Origin: Plumapathes pennacea
Taxonomy: Eukaryota > Cnidaria > Anthozoa > Antipatharia > Myriopathidae
Direction: 5' to 3'
Assembly: GCA_964036295.1 (NCBI GenBank)
Contig: OZ038473.1
Location: forward strand, 2,883,501-2,947,500
Length of the DNA: 64,000 nt
Shown: one piece after another, positions 56,090 through 64,000 of the stretch
Layout of the letters: every line of letters begins with the position of its first letter
How positions within the stretch are numbered: position 1 is the first letter of the stretch
Made by a program: the position numbers and the translations under genes
Notes under the pieces: generated by a model
What the model was told of the DNA's origin: nothing
What the model saw: only the letters and a program-made list of their open reading frames with translations
Databases searched by the model: none

Positions 56090-59000
56090 TTAATAACGAA
56101 TGCAAGAGTCGCATTCAAATTCACAACAGCAATTAATGCTTCTCCGAAAGTTGGGTGGTTCATACTGGTATGGACGACTCCTTCTGTTCGGGGTACCATG
56201 CCTGCTCCTTGGCTGTGTTGTGCTGCTGGAACCTGCAGGCTTTGCACCCGAAAGTGCTGCAACACGTGTTGTGGTCTTCGTATTTTTCCCGGTAAAAGCG
56301 TTGGCTCCACACTGCTTAGCGCTCGAAGAAGTCGTACGTGATTTGCTGGTGAGGCGAGCTTGAGAATCCGTCTTCTGTGAACTTTTGCCTCCTTTAACTT
56401 TCGCACTAGTTCCATTGGTCCTCCTCTGTAGAGCTCCTTTAGTGAGGCTCAACTCCTTGACCTCTACGTCCTTAAGTGACTCGTCGATGCAAGGTAAAAG
56501 TGCTTTGTTTGCACTAGTTCCATTGATTCCCTTCTGCAGATCTTTCTCAGTGAGCACCTCCTTGGCCTCTACGTCCTTGAGTGACTCGTCGATGCAGGAC
56601 AAAGGTGTCTTGTTTCCTAATCCATCCGCACTTGCGCTTTCCACCACATTGTTGCTTTGCGTCTTAGCACAACCAATCGACAGCTCCGTGCAAGCCCCTG
56701 GTGATGCATCATTTACTTTCAAAGCTGCATCTTCAACACTGCTATCACGCTGGTCCCCTCGCTTTTCATTATCCACGACTGCAGTGCTGGCCGTTATGAG
56801 ATAGCTTTCGTTTGGTTTTGATTCGTCTTGAGTCTCGTCAACTTCCGTTCGGCCGGATCCGTTTTGCATCATCGATGCCATAATGCCGGGCTGCTCGGTG
56901 ACATCAACATATTTCAAACGTCGCTTGGCTTTCGAGGTGGCCAATTTGGTTGGGCTGAATTTAGGGCGCCGTCTCGGAGCTGGCGGGGAGTCTTCAGTCG
57001 AGTTGTCGTACCACATTACGTCCACAATTTGCTTGGCATCCTGATGGTTTTCTGAGCTGACACATTCTTGGTCACTTGGTTTCGCATCTTTTGAAGCAAC
57101 AGCATCTTCAGTTTGTCTGTTGCTGGCACTCTCCACGGCTTCACAGTTACTCGTCCCTTGAAACGTCTCTTCAACATCCTCCTCAATCTGTATGTATACA
57201 GAAGATTCACCTTGCGGGACCAGTGCTGCAATGTTTCTTGAAATCTGGGGTTGTTCGTGAGGCTTTGCGGTTGAAATAACGTCCCTTTCATTACTACCAC
57301 TAAATACTGCGCCCTGAGACGGTATTTCCTTGAGGGTTTCGTCCCGGGCGCATCCTTCATCCGGTACAAATGGGATCTTCTCGTCGAGACAAAACTGACT
57401 CTCCACGTCAACATTTCGCCAATTCTCATGCGTGGCTGACAGCTGTGGTGATCCATCCTGACTTTTCTTCGACTTCCATCCCGACAAACAGTTGCTGACT
57501 CTGTCCCTCAGAGAATCAAACAACTGCCTGGGAGTGCTCGCTGGCTTCACAGGAGAGACGTGCACAGTATAACCATCAGATGAGCGGGATTCTCCACTGG
57601 TGTTTAGACTGGCAAGTTTGTCTGCACTTAGAAGAGGTACTTTTTCAGGCAGTGGCGCTGCAGCATTCCAAGTTCCAGTCTTTACAGGCGTTATATTAGG
57701 TTTCTGAAAGTTACAGGCCAGGCTAGACTGCGACGGATTGCCACCACAATTAAACTGCGTGACACCAAACACCGCACCTACAGCTTGCGTTATACTCGCA
57801 AAGTTGGACTGCGTGCCAGAGTTGTTAAACACAAAGGCTTCTGGATGTGTCAAATCCTTGTCAAGATCTGCTTGTTGGAAAGTAGGCAGACCCCATATTG
57901 CAGAACCCCTCAAATGCGCTGCCTGTGTGACGGTTGAGGGTAGAGTAGCATTCGTAGGAGCTGTCGGGTATACCATAGGAAACTGCTGGTGTGAGTTGTC
58001 CTGCACAGGAACTTGATAGCGTGGCGTTTGCTGTACAGGCGCTTGAAAGTTCGGCGTTTGCTGTGCAGGGGCTTGAAAGTGCGACATTTGCTGCATACGA
58101 GCTTGAAAGTGTGACGTCCGCTGCACAGGAGCTTGAAAGTGCGGCGTTTGCTGTACAGGAGCTTGAAAGTGCGGCGTTTGCGGCACACGAGCTTGAAAGT
58201 GCGGCGTTTGTTGCACAGGAGCTTGAAAGTGCGGCGTTTGCTGTACAGGAGCTTGAAAGTGCGGCGTTTGTTGCACAGGAGCTTGAAAGTGCGGCGTTTG
58301 CGGCACACGAGCTTGAAAGTATGACGTTCGCTGCACAGGAGTTTGAAAGTGTGACGTTTGTTGCACAGGAGCTTGAGGGTGTGCCGTTTGCTGCGCAGGA
58401 GCTCGATAACGTGGCATATGTTGCTGGACGTTCGTGGAGCCTGTCCATTTTGGAGTGGTAGGCTGCATGGAGGAACGATCAAAAATTGGCCTGGGAGGGA
58501 TAACGTTTGCTGCTCGTCCGTTTCTATCCGACTGCTCGTTGACAGAAGAACTGTCTCGAGGCACAAACGACGGCATTCTGAAAGGGATAGCTTGTGGATT
58601 TAAAGCACTTGGTCGAATAAAGGACGATCCATTTGCTCTTGATTCCTGAGACATCTCGTCTTTGTCATCGCTATCTACCTCGACTCTGTGAACTATCAGC
58701 TGTGCGTTGAGCGTTCCTGGTCTTTCAGAGGAAGGGTTCTTCTTTGACGTATCCTCCACGGGACTTGGCGGTAGCTTGGGGGATTGTGGAGTAAAAGGCG
58801 ACTGCCGATGCATCTCGTTGTCTGCCTCAACTCTGTGAACTGTCGACTGCGCGTTTGGATTCTCAAACCCTTTTGAGCAACGCTGTTCCTTCGACGTATC
58901 CTTCAAAGGGGTTGGAGAAGGTTTAGGAGGCTGTCTGGACGAAGCACTTAGTCGAACGCAAGCGGGCACTTTGTTTGTCTTTGTTTCCTGACGCATCTTG

Positions 59001-62000
59001 TTACCTTCCTTGACTGGGTTAACTGTCGACTTTGCATTGCCATTCTCTGATCGATCGGCTAAGGGTCGGCTTTTATTTGTAACACCCTTCACGGAAGTTG
59101 ACGGCGTCTTAGGGCACTCTGGGGACTTAGGCGGTTGAATAGTCTCCGTCGAGGAAATTGGTCGTACTTTGGAAGTACATAATGGCTGCAGAGCGGCGAT
59201 CCACTGAGCCAAACGGCTCTTTACGTCATTTATTTCGTCCATAATAGCATGTAGTTGGTCAGCTGATTTCTTCTTCTTTTTCCCTACATGTTGCTTAATC
59301 TTCCTCCCGTTCTGGATCATCTTACCATTGCTGTACGCCTCTGAGAAAGCGGAACAGCATTGGGCCACCTTTGCCCAAATTTCACGTAAATGTTCAACTT
59401 TCGCAAAAGAGAAATTGCACGGTCCTTTCTCCGCTGAGTTCGCAGACTCTGAACGAGGATCTGCCATGTCAAGGGCGTCACAAAAAACTGACATCTGATG
59501 TAAGACGACTGAGAAACTGTTCTTTATCCTATGATAGTCGCTGCTTAGACCCTTCCCAGCCATAAACATGTACGGTGCCTCATTCACAATCTCGGCAAGA
59601 TCAACCACATTCTTGTGCATATCTGTCACCCACTTAAGGACGAGCCTGGCATTGTCTTGCTGAAGTGACTCTGTCCACTCGTTTTCAGAGGTGCTTGTTG
59701 AAGAGCATCTTGCGCTGTCAAGGACTTCACACTTGGTTGAAACGGTCTGGGATGTATCGACTGCTTTTCCTTTAACTTGGGGTGCTGTAACTCCCTTGGT
59801 GGTAACTCCACCGCCACTGTTGCACAATTGACTAGTTCGAGGTGCTGTTTCTCTCTTTCTAGCAGCTTCACCATCACTGCTTCCCGCTTGGCAAGTGTTT
59901 GATTGCTGTTTAGTAGCCTGGTTTGCTGTTTCAGCCCTACTAGAAGCTCCACCGCCACTGCTTCCCGTTTGACACGTGTTAGAAGCACTTTTCGTAGCCT
60001 GGTTTGCTGTTCCATCTTCACTAGCAGCTCCACTGTCACTGATTCCCGCTTGACAAGCGTTAGAGAGTCTTTCTGTAGCCTGGTTTGCTGTTTCACTCTT
60101 ACTGGCAGCTCCACCACCACTGATTCCCGCTTGACAAGGGTTAGAGAGTCTTTCTGTAGCCTGGTTTGTTGTTTCATCCTTACCAGCAGCTTCAGTGCCA
60201 CAGCTTCCTGCTTGACAAGTGTTTGATTGCGGTTTCGTAGCCTGGGTTGCTGTTTCTCCCTTAGTAACAGCTCCACCATCACTGCTTCCTGCTTGACAAG
60301 TGTTAGAGGCTCGTTTCGTAGCTTGGTTTGTTGTTTCTCCCTTAGTAGAAGCTCCACCATCACTGCTTCCCGTTTGACAAGTGTTAGATGGTATTTTCGT
60401 AGCCTGGTTTGCTGTTTCTCCTTTAGTAGAAGCTTCGCCATCACTGCCTCCTGTTTGACAAGTGTCAGACGCTCTTTTTGTAACCTGATTTGCTGCTCCA
60501 TCCTTAGCAGCTCCACCGCCACTGCTTTCTGCTTGACAAGTGTTAGAGTGTCTTTTCGTAACCTGGTTTGCTGTTTCTCCCTTGCTAGCAGCTTCAGTGC
60601 AACTGCTTCCTGCTTGACAAGTGTTAGAGGCTCTTTTCGTAGCTTGGTTTGTTGTTTCTCCCTTAGTAGAAGCTCCACCATCACTGCTTCCCGTTTGACA
60701 AGTGTTAGATGGTATTTTCGTAGCCTGGTTTGCTGTTTCTCCTTTAGTAGAAGCTTCGCCATCACTGCCTCCTGTTTGACAAGTGTCAGACGCTCTTTTT
60801 GTAACCTGGTTTGCTGCTCCATCCTTAGCAGCTCCACCGCCACTGCTTTCTGCTTGACAAGTGTTAGAGTGTCTTTTCGTAACCTGGTTTGCTGTTTCTC
60901 CCTTGCTAGCAGCTTCAGTGCAACTGCTTCCTGCTTGACAAGTGTTAGAGGCTCTTTTCGTAGCTTGGTTTGTTCCCGCTCGCGAAGTGTTTGATTGCTG
61001 TTTCGTATCCTGGTTTGCTGCTATAACCTTACTACCAGCTCCACTGCCACTGCTTCCCGCTTGACAAGTAGTAGAGGGCCTTTCTGTAGCCTGGTTTGTT
61101 GTTCCATCCTTATTAGCAAGTACACCACCACTGATTCCTGCTTGACAAGTGTTTGATTGCGGTTTCGTAGCCTGGTTTGTTGTTCCATCCTTATTAGCAG
61201 GTACACCACCACTGATTCCTGCTTGACAAATGTTTGATTGCTGTCTCGTAGCCTGGTTTGCTGTTTCTCCCTTAGTACAAGGTTCACCATCACTACTTCG
61301 TGCTTGACTAGTGTTTGATTGCTGTCTCGTAGCCTGGTTTGCTGTTTCTCCCTTAGTACAAGGTTCACCACCACGGTGTACTGCTTGGCAATTGCTGGAA
61401 GGCATTTTTGTAGTCTGTTTTGCATTTTCTCCTTTATTAACAGGTCCACCACCACTTCTTGCCCTAGTGTTGCATGGTCTCTTCGCAGAAGACTTTCTCG
61501 GAGTATTCTTTCCTTTTCCTCCCTTACTGGAGCGTGCTCTACCACTGGATAATCCTACTGCAGGGACTTGCTCAGCTATGTTCCCCTTTCTAGAAGTCTT
61601 GCCGACATGACTGTCATGATGTTTCTTGGTGGAGACATTTGCTTGAAGCTGACACTCTGCTGCGATCTTTTGCTCGGATTTTGGCCTTCCTGGTCGAACA
61701 GGAGGGAACATTTTCTGTCCTGGACGCTGAAAAGACGAAGTTGGTAGTTTGGCGGAAGACATGACCACTTCTGCAAAGGTCCTCACTCGAGCCTCTCCTA
61801 CCGCCACCGTCGCGTCTGCAGCGGGCCAGAACGGTGCCTCCTCCTCAGTGGAGTTCCCCAAAGGACATCTTCGTGCCTCTTCGTCCATCTGGGTTCTTCC
61901 TCCTTCACTCGTGCTCTCAGTGTGGTCACAGCCGACTGACTCCTGAAGAGACCGCGTCCCACACCATGACTCATCTTTATCCTTCAGAACGGTGCTGTCG

Positions 62001-63683
62001 ACACCTTTATGTATGGAGTTGTTACTGCATGTCGCGGAATTGCTTGGAAAAGAACCACCACTTTTTGTGTCGCTGGTGGCACTGGCAGCACTTGCTAACA
62101 CAGCCGAACCGGCAGATGTTTCTGTTGTGGAATCGTTACTGCACAGATTACGTTTTCTCGTTCTAGACAACACTTCAGCTGGGGTCATGGGAGTGCCTGA
62201 CAGATAACCACCAGTACTTACTCTATCGTCCTTTGCCTCTTTATTCTTCTCACCAGTCTTCATTTCGTCACGCGGAAAACATGCCAGATTTAACATGGGT
62301 GCGTACCGTCTTGAAGATTCATACTTACTCGCTTTCTCGTCGTTCTGTGCATCACTTAGACCTGGGGGCCAAAGAGAAGAATGACTGCTGTTCCCTCTAT
62401 TTAGCGAAGCAGGTGTACTTTGGGTTTCGCGCCAGTCACGGGTGTGACCGCCACGTGAACTGCCACGTGGACTCAGAGTTTCGCGCCAGTCATGGGTGTG
62501 GCTGCTACGTGGACTCAGAGTTGCGTGCCAGTCACGGGTGAAGAAACCACGTTGCTTAGATTGCACTCCTTTAATGTCGCTCCCGGTCGGACTTCTGCTT
62601 TGATGTCTGGGTGAGGTGTAAGCTGCTGCACATACACCAGCTTTGTTTTCCTCCTCTACAACAAACAAACAAACAAACATATCAGTAAAACAAAATAAGA
62701 GGATGCTAAAGCCCACAGCCATCATAATTTACGTACTCAATAACTTACAGATCAGATATAGATTGCATACAGTACAGTATCTCATATGTCTGCACCTTAT
62801 CTCGGATGAGCAGTTAATAGTCCAGTAAAATATGAAATAACAACTTTGTAAACGAATATCAGCTTCATTGTTAACCTTTTTATAGCCTATTAAAGCTGGC
62901 ACGTCGGGTGTGAACCATGTATCAGTCACTTTGATGCGTCTAATCATGCTTGATATAGTAACAGTGTGTTACAGAGAACTAAATGAAACTCAGCAGGGAC
63001 CAAATCTGCTGCCGCTTTAAAGAGATGTCCGCCTCAGAGAAGTGTCCACTTAGTTGACTGTATACAGTTCCACTACACTTTTTTCAACCATGGGGCTTTA
63101 TAGAAATTTAAGTGTTATTTAGTAGTTGTACTTTCAGCAGTGAAAATATCAGTGGCTTCAATAGTGCCAGTAGTGCATAAAAATTACAGATGTTATAGTA
63201 AGGGTCTGATACAGTATCCATGTTTCCATGGCAACAGAAACACGTTTTGCGACAAATAAAAATTCATAACTCATTGCACAAAACTATGCATGTCAACTCT
63301 GCACATACAATATTATTTTTCAGATTAAAAAAATTAAATCAATTATTGATAATTATTTGCAGAGAAATCCTTGCTAAGAGCTTGCATTACCAAGGATTTC
63401 CTAGAAAATACTCATTTGCAACAACATTTTATATCATAGTTAGACTAGATTGGACAAGGTTAGGAATATGCCAACTAGTAAATTATTATTATAGTCTAGA
63501 AGAACTAACATAATGGTACATGAAGTTCTATTTCTCAATCGGCCCCTTTACAACAAATAACGTATCACCTTTGGCAGCAGTCGTCTTCCTGTTTGTGGAG
63601 TGAAGCAACTCAGTGTCTTCACCACAGTCCTCTTCAGCTGTATGATACACCTCACTATCAGATGATTCATTAGAATCTGCCAT
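56090..63683 (-). CDS. Giant low-complexity repeat protein (2,226 residues)
   Basis: Exons 63569-63683 and 56090-62655 join in phase 1 and encode 2,226 residues. Exon 1 gives an acidic start (MADSNESSDSEVYHTAEED). Near residue 60-110 an RDWRETLSPRG-type motif occurs about four times. Residues about 455-995 hold about 20 units of a 27-residue repeat, NQATKRASNTCQAGSS plus a variable GEASTKGETA part, one Cys per unit. Residues about 1027-1200 are the only globular-looking part, a probably helical domain with a KKKKK patch. Residues about 1443-1587 carry a 10-residue repeat (APVQQTPHFQ), about 14 units. Near 2053-2123 a CIDESLKDVE block is duplicated. The tail is Ser/Thr/Lys-rich and ends with a cysteine cluster. 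No membrane segment and no signal peptide are seen. The family is not recognised. The low-complexity content makes a disordered scaffold possible, nothing more. Confidence 0.82.
58010..58440 (-). repeat. 30-bp coding repeat array in the giant protein
   Basis: About 14 units of GCTTGAAAGTGCGGCGTTTG (plus strand) followed by CTGTACAGGA, each encoding APVQQTPHFQ-like decapeptides. Because the period is a multiple of 3, other frames are also open, giving apparent antisense ORFs. Confidence 0.92.
59790..61400 (-). repeat. 81-bp coding repeat array with a 321-bp duplication
   Basis: About 20 units of about 81 bases. Within it a 321-bp, four-unit block starting at 60303 is repeated at 60624 with only a few differences and begins again at 60945, which marks a recent tandem copy. 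Confidence 0.9.
62659..62682. repeat. (AAAC)n microsatellite
   Basis: About five CAAA units directly before the acceptor of the giant gene's large exon; on the coding strand it forms the T/G-rich tract next to the acceptor. Confidence 0.85.
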
Positions 63684-63889
63684 GATGTCAATACTGTCAA
63701 AAGAAACATAATTAATGCAGTTACTCAATATGTTTCGGCACATAATGTGATCAGTACATTTAAATGTCAGTCACTGAAACTATAGTAATCATAAATCCTT
63801 GAATATGAACCCTCCATGTGTTGTTATTAGAGAACTATGCGAATGGCTTACGTTATGCTGTTGTTGTGCATTACAAATACATTGACTGG

Positions 63890-63965
63890 CCACTCAAATA
63901 AATGCCCCTTGCTTATCCTAAATTTGAAATAAGCGCCTGGGGTGCTAAGTCAAGGATTTACAGTA
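63890..63965. repeat. Fragment of a repeat with AAGCGCCTGGGGTGC
   Basis: AATAAGCGCCTGGGGTGCTA then CAAGGATTTACAGT resembles the segment at 37425-37510, so the two are probably copies of one dispersed element. It lies upstream of the giant gene. Confidence 0.5.
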
Positions 63966-64000
63966 TTTGGTAAATGTTATGTACTGTAACACAACACATT

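Noticed and set aside
57991-58461. Antisense frame over the decapeptide array
   Set aside because: A by-product of the 30-bp period; the sense frame continues for over 2,000 codons.

Overview
This window looks like nuclear DNA of an invertebrate animal. I think an anthozoan cnidarian, probably a stony coral, is most likely, but this rests on overall character (AT-rich introns, many short terminal-inverted-repeat elements, secreted acidic and beta-helix proteins) and not on a diagnostic marker. All recognisable genes have GT-AG introns. Gene models below were built by hand from splice signals and reading phase; every junction given keeps frame.

Layout. (1) 1-8676, plus strand: the 3' part of a large coiled-coil protein gene; its first exons lie upstream of the window. 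(2) 11109-12788, plus: a complete four-exon gene for a small secreted protein with a thyroglobulin type-1 domain, a Pro/Cys-rich middle and an aspartate-rich tail. (3) 13646-16798, minus: a RERG-like Ras-family GTPase, 5' end not found. (4) About 17-36.9 kb: no convincing gene. It holds a 1.8 kb degenerate satellite, tRNA-derived SINE-like units, several foldback or MITE-like elements, a long palindrome, a 28-base poly-G run and a roughly 643-bp tandem array. (5) 36995-44188, minus: a complete 15-exon cathepsin F-type cysteine protease with its cystatin-like domain. (6) 46464-51060, minus: a complete six-exon SLC46-type (folate-transporter-like) major facilitator. (7) 53129-55538, minus: a two-exon secreted beta-helix protein. 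(8) 56090-63683, minus: a two-exon gene for a 2,226-residue low-complexity protein with two unrelated internal repeat arrays.

The genes do not form an operon-like unit. Genes 5 to 8 lie head-to-tail on the minus strand; genes 2 and 3 converge. Four products carry or probably carry a signal peptide or membrane segments. Genes 2 and 7 are the best candidates for extracellular-matrix work in a calcifying animal, but that role is inference.

A family of about 205-bp elements with ends resembling TTAACCCTTTCACTCC occurs eight times in introns and intergenic DNA and is the most consistent mobile signal. Low-complexity DNA contributes many false open reading frames; these are listed under rejected items.
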